Part shown: positions 1 through 9,104 of the stretch, piece by piece | Layout of the letters: every line of letters starts with the position of its first letter | How positions within the stretch are numbered: the first letter of the stretch is position 1 | Assembly (NCBI GenBank): GCA_031401035.1 | Contig: JANNRA010000133.1 | Location: 1-22,166 of the forward strand | Reading direction: 5' to 3' | Length of the DNA stretch: 22,166 nt | Source of the DNA: JANNRA01 sp031401035 | Lineage (GTDB): Bacteria; Desulfobacterota; Binatia; HRBIN30; CADEER01 | The notes under the pieces: model-generated | The model's database searches: none | What the model saw: the letters and a program-made list of their open reading frames with translations, nothing else | Told to the model about the DNA's origin: nothing | Position numbers and translations under genes: made by a program

Positions 1-1240
1 GTCCGCGGCCGCGCCCGGCCGCCCCGGGAGGTGCGGTTGCCGCGGCGGTGTCGCCGCCACGGCGCGGGTGGCGGCGGTCGGCCCCGTGGCGCGCCGGGTG
101 GGCGCCGTTGCCGCACGGCGCCGGCAGGTCGGGCTGCTCGGCGCGCGGCAGCTCCATACGCAGTTCGGCCTGGATGTCGGCGATGAGATCTTCCTCGTCG
201 GGGGCGACGAAGGTGAAGACGTGCCCGGTGGCTCCAGCGCGGGCGGTGCGGCCGGCGCGGTGGATGTAGTCCTCGGGCGAGCGCGGCACGTCGAAATTGA
301 CGACGTGCGAGATGCCGCTGATGTCGAGGCCGCGGCCGGCGACGTCGGTGGCGACCAGCACCGCGAAGTCGCCGCGTCGGAAGGCTTCCAGCGCCGCGGT
401 GCGTTCGGGCTGGGTGCGGTCGGAGTGGATGCTGGTGCTCTCGACGCCGCTGCGCGAGATGGTGCGTGCCAGGCGGTCGGCGTCGATCTTGCGCTTCACG
501 AAGACGAGGACGGAGCGCATCTCGCCGGGCCGCAGCAGCGAGGTCAGCAGGGCCGCCTTGCGGTCGTGTCCGGCGCGGTAGGTGAGGTGCTCGATGCCGC
601 CGGCGGGGCGCTGGCGATCGACGACGACGGTCTCCGGGTCGCGCATGATCGAGCCGGCGAGCTCGAGGATGCGCGGCGACAGCGTGGCGGAGAAGAGCAG
701 CGTCTGGCGCGTTGCCGGCAGTGCCGCGAGGATGCGCTGCACATCGGGCAGGAAACCCATGTCGAGCATGCGGTCGGCTTCGTCGAGGACCAGCACCTCG
801 ACGTTGCTCAGGTTGGCGGAGTTGAAGCGCATATGGTCGAGCAGGCGGCCGGGCGTGGCGACGATCATGTCGCTGCCCTGCTTGAGCGCGTGCTCCTGCG
901 GCCCCATGTCGACGCCGCCGACCACCGACACGGCGCTGAGGCCGAGGTGGTAGCCGAGGGCCAGCGCCTGCTCGTCGATCTGCATCGCCAGTTCACGTGT
1001 CGGCGAGAGGATCAGGGCCCGGCAGCCCACCGTCTTCGGGCCGGCGAGGCGCTCCAGGATGGGCAGCAGGAAAGCGGCGGTCTTGCCGGTGCCGGTTGAG
1101 GCGCAGCCGATCAGGTCGCGTCCGGTGAGGATGATCGGGATGGCCTTGGCCTGGATCGGCGTCGGGGTGGTGTACCCCATGTCGGCCACGGCATCGGCCA
1201 GGGCCGGGCTGAAGCCGAACTCTTGCATTGATATCGTCAT
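1..1240 (-). CDS. DEAD-box ATP-dependent RNA helicase, 3' end cut by window edge
   Basis: This enzyme unwinds RNA duplexes with ATP, in the cytoplasm, and such helicases usually act in ribosome assembly, RNA decay or cold adaptation. The frame is open for 413 codons to base 1, so the C-terminus is missing. All core motifs are visible in order: Q motif PTPIQ (residues 26-30), motif I ASTGTGKT (47-54), PTRELA, TPGR, motif II DEAD, motif III SAT, TDVAGRGLDI and HRAGRTARAG. After the second RecA domain the protein enters a Pro/Ala/Gly/Arg-rich tail, typical of RhlE/DeaD-like helicases, where it is cut. The N-terminus (MTISMQEFGFSPAL) resembles RhlE, but I do not assign a symbol. The start at 1240 is preceded by CGGAG four bases upstream; an in-frame ATG at 1228 is the alternative. 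The gene follows hflX on the same strand after a 207-base spacer, so it probably has its own promoter. Confidence 0.95.
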   Translation of the reverse strand, partial: MTISMQEFGFSPALADAVADMGYTTPTPIQAKAIPIILTGRDLIGCASTGTGKTAAFLLPILERLAGPKTVGCRALILSPTRELAMQIDEQALALGYHLGLSAVSVVGGVDMGPQEHALKQGSDMIVATPGRLLDHMRFNSANLSNVEVLVLDEADRMLDMGFLPDVQRILAALPATRQTLLFSATLSPRILELAGSIMRDPETVVVDRQRPAGGIEHLTYRAGHDRKAALLTSLLRPGEMRSVLVFVKRKIDADRLARTISRSGVESTSIHSDRTQPERTAALEAFRRGDFAVLVATDVAGRGLDISGISHVVNFDVPRSPEDYIHRAGRTARAGATGHVFTFVAPDEEDLIADIQAELRMELPRAEQPDLPAPCGNGAHPARHGADRRHPRRGGDTAAATAPPGAAGRGRG

Positions 1241-1278
1241 GGTACTCCGGGTCTATGGACGACCCTTGGCCGTCCCAT

Positions 1279-1299
1279 GCGTGATGTTCACGATCACGC
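1279..1299. promoter_or_regulatory. Dyad GCGTGAT-N7-ATCACGC in the helicase leader
   Basis: The 207-base spacer 1241-1447 between hflX and the helicase gene has no credible ORF. It holds a perfect 7+7 dyad 39 bases upstream of the helicase start codon. It could be an operator for a dimeric regulator or the stem of a structured leader; cold-inducible helicase mRNAs often have long leaders. A TTGACC hexamer lies further upstream on the minus strand (1376-1381) without a convincing -10 box. The assignment rests only on symmetry and position. Confidence 0.25.
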
Positions 1300-1447
1300 C
1301 TTCGGCGGCGTCCGCTGCGACAGCGGCCGCGCGCGGCAGAGCGTGGGGGTGACGACTCTGCATGGCACAGAGAAGGGTCAAAGGCGAGCAGGGGGAAGCC
1401 ACGCCCCCGGGGCGGGCAGAGGGCGCCGCCCACCCGCGGTCCGACGC

Positions 1448-2830
1448 TCAGCGCGCGGCGCGCAGGCGGGCGACGACGGCGGGGTGGGCGCGCACGCGCA
1501 GGTGGCGACCGGCGTCGTCGCAGCGCTCGGCGATGACGCGGCAGGCGGCGTGGATCTCGCCGACCAGGCGCTGCTGGGCGTATGGGACGAGCAGCTCGGC
1601 CTCGACCATGTCGCGCTCGAAGAAGGCGACGATGCGGGCGTGCAGCGCGGTGACGTCCGGGCGCGAGCGGGACGAGAGGAGCAGGGCGTCGGGGTAGGCG
1701 TCGGCCAACTCGGCGCGGCGCGCCTCGTCGAGCCGGTCGGCCTTGTTGAGCAGCAGCAGGCGCGGCAACGCGGCGGCGTCGATGTCGGCCAGCACGTCGG
1801 TGGTGACCTGGATCTGGGCCGGGAAGTCGGGGTCGGCGGCGTCGACGACGTGCAGCAACAGGGACGCCTCGCGCGCCTCGTCGAGCGTCGAGCGGAAGGA
1901 GGCGACGAGATCGTGCGGCAGCTTCTTGATGAAGCCGACGGTGTCGCTGACGAGGATGCGCGGCACGGTTTCGGGCTGCAGGGCGCGCACCGTCGTGTCG
2001 AGGGTGGCGAAGAGCTGGTCGGCGACCAGCAGGTCGGTCGCCGTCAGGGCGCGCATCAGCGAGGATTTGCCGGCATTGGTGTAGCCGACGATAGCCACCG
2101 TCGCCTGGTCGGCGCGCCGCCGGCGGCGCGTCGCGGCGTCCTTCTCGATCGCCGCCAGGTCGCGGCGCAGGTGCGCGATGCGATCGCGCACCTTGCGGCG
2201 GTCGAGCTCGATCTGCGATTCGCCGGCGCCCTTGCCGCCGATGCCGCCGCTCTGGCGGTCGGCGCCGCCGCTCTCGCGCAGGCGCGGCGCCATGTAGGCA
2301 AGGCGCGCGATCTCCACCTGCAGGCGCGCCTCGCGGCTGCGCGCGTGGCGCTGGAAGATGGCCAGGATGACGGCGCTGCGGTCGAGCACCTCGGCGCCGG
2401 TGGCGCGCTCGAGGTTGCGCGCCTGCGAGGGGCTGACGTCATGGTCGATGAGCACCACCGTGGCGCGCGGCGCCGCGGCGGGCGCGTCGTCGGCGTCGGT
2501 CTCGGCGTCCGCCGCGGCGTCGTCCGACGCGTCCGGCGGGTCCGCGTCCTCGACGCGCACGCCGCCGCGCCGCATGCGGTGCGCCGGCACGCCGGACGGG
2601 ATGACACCGCTGCCGCCGGTCAGGTCCGCCAACTCGCGCAGCTTGCCCTCGCCGATCACGGCGCCGGCGGCGAGCGTCGTGCGCTTCTGGCTGATGCGCG
2701 CAACGACGTCGAGGCCGAGCGTCTTGGCGAGGCGGCCGAGTTCGGTCAGCGAGGACGCATGCGCGGCATCGTCGACACCGGGGAGCTGCACACCGACGAG
2801 GACGGCGCGCGGGACTTCGGGCACGGGCAT
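1448..2830 (-). CDS. hflX: Ribosome-associated GTPase HflX
   Basis: HflX binds the 50S subunit and splits stalled or stress-inactivated ribosomes using GTP. The 460-residue product shows the HflX N-terminal domain (GVQLPGV near 13-19, then SSLTELGRLAKTLGLDVV), the glycine-rich linker around 187-203 (ESGGADRQSGGIGGKGAGE), and a G domain. The G domain has G1 GYTNAGKSS (249-257), G3 DTVGF (296-300) and G4 NKAD (362-365). A predicted coiled-coil helix (about 205-240) joins the domains. Residues about 72-122 are an unusual Asp/Ala-rich insertion ahead of the conserved VVLIDHDVSPSQARNLE segment, making the N-domain longer than usual. The start at 2830 gives MPVPEVPRAV; there is no clear Shine-Dalgarno sequence. 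It lies between the sulfite reductase partner gene, from which a hairpin element separates it, and the DEAD-box gene, on the same strand. Confidence 0.96.
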   Translation of the reverse strand: MPVPEVPRAVLVGVQLPGVDDAAHASSLTELGRLAKTLGLDVVARISQKRTTLAAGAVIGEGKLRELADLTGGSGVIPSGVPAHRMRRGGVRVEDADPPDASDDAAADAETDADDAPAAAPRATVVLIDHDVSPSQARNLERATGAEVLDRSAVILAIFQRHARSREARLQVEIARLAYMAPRLRESGGADRQSGGIGGKGAGESQIELDRRKVRDRIAHLRRDLAAIEKDAATRRRRRADQATVAIVGYTNAGKSSLMRALTATDLLVADQLFATLDTTVRALQPETVPRILVSDTVGFIKKLPHDLVASFRSTLDEAREASLLLHVVDAADPDFPAQIQVTTDVLADIDAAALPRLLLLNKADRLDEARRAELADAYPDALLLSSRSRPDVTALHARIVAFFERDMVEAELLVPYAQQRLVGEIHAACRVIAERCDDAGRHLRVRAHPAVVARLRAAR

Positions 2831-2894
2831 CCGGAGAGGATCGCCGCTGCGCGCTGGCAGCGCAACCCCGGGACGGCGCCGCCAACTGAACCGT

Positions 2895-2978
2895 TGGAGG
2901 GCGCCCCCCCGTGGGCGCCGGTTGGATGGGGGTCACGGCGACCTGGTCCAACAGGCGCCCACGGGGGGGCGCCCTCCA
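2895..2978. repeat. Intergenic hairpin element, copy 1 (32-base arms)
   Basis: The left arm is 2895-2926 and the right arm 2947-2978, complementary at 31 of 32 positions around a 20-base loop. The arm begins TGGAGGGCGCC and continues through a C-run to GTGGGCGCC and GTTGGA. It fills most of the 172-base spacer between the 3' end of the reductase partner gene and the start of hflX. A second copy with a closely similar arm is at 5956-6038, so this is a dispersed palindromic unit (REP/MITE-like), not a one-off terminator. On the minus strand it could also stop or stabilise the upstream transcript, but no T-run follows either side. Confidence 0.85.
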
Positions 2979-3002
2979 GGGGAGATGGCCGTCTGCCCCC
3001 GC

Positions 3003-3583
3003 TCAGGCGACGCGCGCGATGGTCTGCGCCACGTCGACCTGGGGGCCGCGGATGCGCAGGCCGAAGCGGTCACGCCGGTCCGGCGGGCGCTCGGTGGTGC
3101 ACGCCGCGTCGCCGTAGGCGGAGCGCAGGAAGCCGTCGAGCAGCGGCTGGAAGGCGGTGTAGGTGGCCGGCGCATTGGGCGCACGCAGGCGATCGTTGGC
3201 GAAGAGCTCCAACGACCCGGCGTCGAAGCGCAGCCGGCCGGCGAGCGCCGGCGTCTGCTCGAGGCGACGGCAGGCGGCGAGGACGATGTGCGCACAGGCG
3301 CGCAGGCGCGCCGGCAGGTCGCCGGCCAGCGGTTGCTTGCGGTAGTACATGAGGCCGAGGCGGCCGCCGCCGAGGTCCATGGCGAAGTTGCCTTCGTGCG
3401 CCACCAGCATGATGCCGGGGCCGTCGGGGACGTGATCGTAGTCGGCGACGTCGATCAGCACGTGCTCGGGCACCAGCCCGTCCTTGATCCACTGGTGGAA
3501 GACCGGCACCAGGTCGCGCGGCGGCACGGCTCCGCCCTCAGCGCAGTCGACTTTGATCCCGATGCGCTGCAGCGCGGCGAGCA

Positions 3584-3584
<1 letters not shown>
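3003..3584 (-). CDS. Conserved protein of unknown function paired with the nitrite/sulfite reductase
   Basis: The product is a 193-residue soluble protein with no signal peptide or membrane segment. The start ATG shares a base with the reductase stop codon (TGATG at 3586-3582), so the two are translationally coupled. Visible landmarks are PVFHQWIKDGL (27-37), LIDVADYDHV (43-52), a GPGIMLVAHEGNFAMD stretch (55-70) and GGGRLGLMYYRK (72-83), then a helical C-terminal half (about 88-160). From memory, proteins with the motif order VFHxWI - IDVADYxHV - GPGxxLVxHEG often sit next to sulfite reductase genes in diverse bacteria, but I know of no biochemical role. Cysteines are few and scattered and I see no cofactor motif. 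Coupling suggests a subunit, assembly or regulatory partner of the reductase; this is inference. The alternative, a long upstream extension in the same frame antiparallel to the reductase reading, is rejected. Confidence 0.85.
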
Positions 3585-5869
<2,285 letters not shown>

Positions 5870-5955
5870 GGCGTTCGACCTCTGGTTGGATCAACGACGC
5901 CTACATGGTGGGGGAGTATGACTCAACCAGGGATGTGGCGTGGCGGGTATGCGGT
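5870..5955 (-). promoter_or_regulatory. Leader of the nitrite/sulfite reductase gene
   Basis: This is the sequence between the start codon and the hairpin element at 5956-6038. It contains a Shine-Dalgarno-like AGAGG and an 11-base dyad GTTGATCCAAC (5885-5895, minus-strand reading), plus a TTGAGTCATAC stretch further upstream. The dyad lies about 15 bases from the start codon, where a bound regulator or a small stem could affect initiation. TTGAGT could act as a -35 box, but no good -10 box lies at the right distance. Overall a promoter is expected here because the hairpin and 183-base gap separate the gene from the DUF72 gene upstream; the exact elements are uncertain. Confidence 0.3.
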
Positions 5956-6038
5956 TGGAGGGCGCCGCCCCGTCGGCGCCTGTTGGGTGGTGCCCGAGCG
6001 CCCCGAGGCGGCCGGCGCCGACGGGGCGGCGCCCTCCA
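5956..6038. repeat. Intergenic hairpin element, copy 2 (25-base perfect arms)
   Basis: The left arm is 5956-5980 and the right arm 6014-6038, perfectly complementary over 25 bases with a 33-base loop. The arm starts TGGAGGGCGCC, then GCCCCGTCGGCGCC, differing from copy 1 (2895-2978) at only a few positions, including C/G swaps that keep both hairpins paired. It occupies the spacer between the DUF72 gene stop (6053) and the reductase start (5869), again in a gap between two minus-strand genes. Like copy 1 it is best described as a REP/MITE-like palindromic repeat unit. Confidence 0.85.
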
Positions 6039-6052
6039 CGGAGCGGATTTCC

Positions 6053-7033
6053 TCACGCCGCGGCGATCTCGCGCGCCAGCTTGATCGCCGACAGCGGCGC
6101 CGAGCCCTCGGCCTTGTTGTTGATGATCACATAGGTGTCGCGGCCGCGCGCGGCGGCGACGCGGCAGAGCTGGGCGATTTCGCGCCGGCTGGCGGGGTCC
6201 TCGTCGACCAGGCGGTCGAACGGGCGATAGCGTTCGCGCGCCGCCTCATAGCGCTGGCCGTGGCCGAGCATCCAGCGCACCACCAGGGCGGGCGCGTTGG
6301 GCTGGTCGAGCAGGCCGGCCTGCACCGGCGGCGGCGGCATGCTCGGGTGGACGTTGACCACGTGCGCGGCGCGCGCCGCGGCGAGGGCGTCGCCGTAGTC
6401 CAACGTGAGCAGCGCCTGCGTACGCAGCTCGACGGCGTACTGCAGGCCGCGCGGCAGACGGACGAGGAAGTCGTGCAGGCGTGCGGCGAAGCGCTCGGCG
6501 CCGCCGAGCAGCGCGGCGGGCTGCGGCGGGAACTGGAAGATCAGCACGCCGGCCTTGGCGCCGAGGCCGAGCGCCATCGGCGCGCATACCGCGTCGGCGG
6601 CGTAGGCGGCATCGAGGAAGGCGCCGTTGCGGGCCCCGCGCTGGGCGCCGTGGCGCTCATGGCGCGAGAAGACGGCGAGGGTGCACAGTTCCGGCGCCTT
6701 GACGACGAAGCGAAAGTCATCCGGGACCGCCACCGCATAGGCGGCGAAGGTCTCGGCCGGCAGCGGCGCGTAGAAGGTGCGATCGACGCCGACGGCGCGC
6801 AGGATCGGATGGCGGCCGTAGGCGGCGAGCCCGTCGCGCGCCAGCGTCGTCGGCGTCGCGGCGCGGTCGTAGACGATGCCCGACCAGCCGGGGAAGGACC
6901 ACGACGAGGTACCGAGGCGCGTCCTGCCCGGCAGCGCCGCTGCCAGGGCGACGAGATCCTCGGGCACGGCCGCCGCGCCGACGCCGCGTCCCAGGGGCAG
7001 AGGCGCGCCGAACAGGTCGAGCTGTCGTGCCAT
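6053..7033 (-). CDS. DUF72 / YecE-family protein
   Basis: The product is a 326-residue cytoplasmic protein of the DUF72 family, which has a TIM-barrel-like fold and no settled biochemical role. The signature start of the domain, GTSSWSFPGWSGIVY, is at 41-55 after a 40-residue Ala-rich lead. It is followed by VGVDRTFYAPLP (about 82-93), FRFVVKAPE (near 107-115), an LIFQFPPQ segment, YAVELRT, and a C-terminal TYVIINNKAEGSAPLSA block. All are landmarks I associate with the family. The N-terminal 40 residues (MARQLDLFGAPLPL...) are common in the longer proteobacterial members. The gene lies 92 bases after the chelatase gene on the same strand, so co-transcription with photolyase and chelatase is possible. 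The spacer 7034-7125 contains only a 14-base palindrome CTGCGCCGGCGCAG at 7057-7070. Confidence 0.9.
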   Translation of the reverse strand: MARQLDLFGAPLPLGRGVGAAAVPEDLVALAAALPGRTRLGTSSWSFPGWSGIVYDRAATPTTLARDGLAAYGRHPILRAVGVDRTFYAPLPAETFAAYAVAVPDDFRFVVKAPELCTLAVFSRHERHGAQRGARNGAFLDAAYAADAVCAPMALGLGAKAGVLIFQFPPQPAALLGGAERFAARLHDFLVRLPRGLQYAVELRTQALLTLDYGDALAAARAAHVVNVHPSMPPPPVQAGLLDQPNAPALVVRWMLGHGQRYEAARERYRPFDRLVDEDPASRREIAQLCRVAAARGRDTYVIINNKAEGSAPLSAIKLAREIAAA

Positions 7034-7125
7034 GCGGGACGCCCTCTACCACGGCGCTGCGCCGGCGCAGAGCGGCCGCGACGGCGGCCCGGCGCCGTGC
7101 CGGCGCGCCGCGGTGGCGCCGGGCG

Positions 7126-7617
7126 TCATCGCGCCAGGTGCGTCGCCAGCATGCCGGCAAGCAGGTCCATGTCCACCGGCCAGGCGTAGCGCAGCTCGAG
7201 CGTCGGGTGACGGGTGCGCAGGGCGGCGAGGGCCTGCGGAATGTCGATCTCGGAGTGCGAGCCGCCGGGGGTGAGCATGGTGGGGACGACGGTGATGCTG
7301 GTGGCGCCGCGCCCGGCGAGCGCGGCGACCGCATCGTCGAGCGAGGGGGCGCAGAACTCGTTGTAGGCGACCACCAGCGGGGTGTCGCCGAGGCGCGCGC
7401 GCAGGGCGTCGGCGAGCGCGGCGATGCCGGCCTGGTAGGGGTCGTTGACGGGCGTGCGCGGCCAGGTGCGGAGGCGCGTGTCGAGGGCGCGCTCCTCGTC
7501 GTCGGGTGCGCCGCCACGCGCCTCGCGTTGGCCCTCGAGCGCCTTCAGGCGGCGCACCTCCTGTCGCGGAAAATCCTTCGGCACGCCGCCGTGGCCGACG
7601 AGAATGACTGCCTTCAT
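7126..7617 (-). CDS. Small CbiX/SirB-type sirohydrochlorin chelatase
   Basis: The family inserts Fe2+ (sirohaem synthesis) or Co2+ (cobalamin synthesis) into sirohydrochlorin. The protein is 163 residues, a single chelatase repeat. The N-terminal VILVGHGG places the first metal-binding His at position 9. The second half has VAYNEFCAPSLDDAVAAL (about 83-100), with the family's Glu at 87, and PTMLTPGGSHSEIDIP (112-127) with the second metal His at 121. Residues about 28-55 are a charged insertion. Metal choice cannot be read from sequence. However, a sirohaem-dependent reductase gene 1.3 kb downstream on the same strand, and no cobalamin gene in the window, favour an iron role in sirohaem supply. 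The start ATG (7617-7615) overlaps the photolyase stop codon as ATGA, so it is translationally coupled to that gene, which has no obvious pathway link. Confidence 0.85.
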   Translation of the reverse strand: MKAVILVGHGGVPKDFPRQEVRRLKALEGQREARGGAPDDEERALDTRLRTWPRTPVNDPYQAGIAALADALRARLGDTPLVVAYNEFCAPSLDDAVAALAGRGATSITVVPTMLTPGGSHSEIDIPQALAALRTRHPTLELRYAWPVDMDLLAGMLATHLAR

Positions 7618-9023
7618 CGTTGCGCTCCCCTGCGTGCCGCCTCGTAGCGGACGACGGCGGCGACCCGGCGCTCGGCGTGGTCGACGATCGGCGGCGGATA
7701 GTCGCGCGGTGGCGTCGCCGCCAGCCACGGCTTGTGGATCACGGTGGCCGGCACGGCACGCAGCTCGGGAACCCACTGGCGCACGTAGGCGCCGTCGGGA
7801 TCGAACTTCTCGCCCTGCAGGGTCGGGTTGAAGATACGGAAGTACGGCTGTGCGTCGGTGCCGGTCGAGGCCGCCCATTGCCAGCCGCCGTTGTTCGAGG
7901 CCGGCTCACCATCGACCAGGTGCTGCATGAAGACGCGCTCGCCCTGGCGCCAGTCGATCAGCAGATCCTTGCTGAGGAAGCTGGCGACGATCATGCGGGC
8001 GCGGTTGTGCATCCAGCCGGTGGCGACGAGCTGGCGCATGGCGGCGTCGACGATGGGATAGCCGGTGCGGCCGTCCCGCCAGGCGGCAAAGCCGGCGGCG
8101 TCGTCGTTCCAGGCGACGCGCGCGAACTCCGGCTTGAACGCGCCGCGCAGCACGCGCGGGTGCGCCGACAGCAGGCCGAGGTAGAAGTCGCGCCAGATGA
8201 GCTCCTCGACCCACTTGCGGGCGCCGTCGGCGGCGGCGGGGTCGGCCGCCGACAGCGCCAGCGCGTCGTGCACGCAGCGGCGTACCGAGATGGCGCCGAA
8301 ACGCAGGTAGGGCGACAACCGCGACGTGCCGTCGAGCGCCGGCCGGTCGCGGTCGCGCCGGTAGTCGCGCAGCGGACCGGCGAGGAAGGCGCGCAGCCGG
8401 GTATGCGCGGCCGCTTCGCCGCCGGCGGGAATCGCGGTGCGGTCGTCGGCGGCGTCGAGATCGGCGGCGCTCGGCAGCGGCGCGCTCGCCAGGCCGGCCG
8501 GGACGGGCGGCAGCGTCGGCGCCGGCCGCGGCGCCTGCGCGCTGGCGCCGTGCCGCAGCAACCAGGCATTGCGGTACGGCGTGAAGACGACGAAGCCGCC
8601 GCCGCTCTTGGTGCGCAGCTCGTCGGCTTCGAAGACGACCCGGTCCTTGTGCTCGCTGACATGCACGCCGAGCCCCTCGGCGCGCGCCCGCACGGCCGCA
8701 TCGCGGCGGCGGGCATAGGGCGAGTAGTCGCGTGTGAACGTCAGCCGCTCGGCGCGCGTGTCGGCGAGCAGGCGCGCGATGGCGTCGACCGGGTCGCCGT
8801 GCCGGACGATGAGGCGCGACCCCTTATGCGCCAGGTTGGCCGCCAGGCTGGCAAGGCAGTCGGCGAGGAAGCGGCGCCGCGCCAGGCTGGTGTGCGCGGC
8901 GGCGAGGAGGGTGTCGTCGAGCACGAACACCGGGATCAGCTCGTCGGCGGCCGCCGCGGCGGCGGCGAGGGCGGTATTGTCGCGCAGGCGCAGGTCGTTG
9001 CGGAACCAGTGCACGACGCGCAT
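7614..9023 (-). CDS. phrB: Class I deoxyribodipyrimidine photolyase
   Basis: This enzyme repairs cyclobutane pyrimidine dimers in DNA using blue light and reduced FAD. The 469 residues match the class I photolyase/cryptochrome layout. An N-terminal Rossmann antenna domain (MRVVHWFRNDLRLRDN, 1-16) is followed by a variable linker (about 160-205). The FAD domain carries DGTSRLSPYLRFGAIS (231-246), WVEELIWRDFY (271-281), TGYPIVDAAMRQL (320-332), TGWMHNRARM (335-344) and NNGGWQWAASTGTD (377-390), then YFRIFNPTLQGEKFDPDG (394-411). The NNGGWQWAASTGTD block is nearly that of E. coli PhrB, which supports a CPD photolyase over a cryptochrome. The start codon 9023 has no Shine-Dalgarno sequence. A TTGCGC-N17-TATCGT pair ends seven bases upstream of the ATG, so the message may be leaderless. 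The stop overlaps the chelatase start (ATGA). Large extensions of the frame upstream of 9023 are not supported. Confidence 0.95.
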   Translation of the reverse strand: MRVVHWFRNDLRLRDNTALAAAAAAADELIPVFVLDDTLLAAAHTSLARRRFLADCLASLAANLAHKGSRLIVRHGDPVDAIARLLADTRAERLTFTRDYSPYARRRDAAVRARAEGLGVHVSEHKDRVVFEADELRTKSGGGFVVFTPYRNAWLLRHGASAQAPRPAPTLPPVPAGLASAPLPSAADLDAADDRTAIPAGGEAAAHTRLRAFLAGPLRDYRRDRDRPALDGTSRLSPYLRFGAISVRRCVHDALALSAADPAAADGARKWVEELIWRDFYLGLLSAHPRVLRGAFKPEFARVAWNDDAAGFAAWRDGRTGYPIVDAAMRQLVATGWMHNRARMIVASFLSKDLLIDWRQGERVFMQHLVDGEPASNNGGWQWAASTGTDAQPYFRIFNPTLQGEKFDPDGAYVRQWVPELRAVPATVIHKPWLAATPPRDYPPPIVDHAERRVAAVVRYEAARRGAQR

Positions 9024-9104
9024 GGCCAGGACGATAGCGGGCAGGCGAGGCGGCGCAAGCGCCCGGCGGCGCCCGCCAGGTCGGTGTGCTATCGGCGCAG
9101 CGGC
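9024..9104. promoter_or_regulatory. Divergent promoter region with symmetric GCTATCG boxes
   Basis: This 81-base spacer separates the photolyase gene (minus) and the AlkZ-like gene (plus). The 7-mer GCTATCG occurs once toward each gene: 9032-9038 on the minus strand and 9088-9094 on the plus strand. Each lies about 8-10 bases before the start codon. On the minus strand the pair TTGCGC (9059-9054), 17 bases, TATCGT (9036-9031) fits a sigma-70-like promoter whose start site would fall at or next to the ATG at 9023. On the plus strand TGC-TATCGG (9087-9095) resembles an extended -10 with the ATG at 9105 at the expected start distance; its -35 is not recognisable. Neither gene has a Shine-Dalgarno sequence. 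The match is to short, degenerate boxes, so the call is tentative. Confidence 0.4.

Noticed and set aside
1419..1432. GAGGGCGCCGCCCA resembling the hairpin element core
   Set aside because: Only about 13 bases are shared and no second arm is present, so it is not counted as a third copy.
1277..3352. Open frame of 691 codons on the plus strand
   Set aside because: Antisense to hflX and crossing the hairpin element; composition typical of a shadow frame.
7057..7070. 14-base palindrome CTGCGCCGGCGCAG between the chelatase and DUF72 genes
   Set aside because: Short and built only of common GC steps; without a T-run or second copy it cannot be called a terminator or site.
7620..9104. Upstream extension of the AlkZ-like protein
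   Set aside because: It is antisense to the photolyase gene; the conserved AlkZ-like part begins at 9105.
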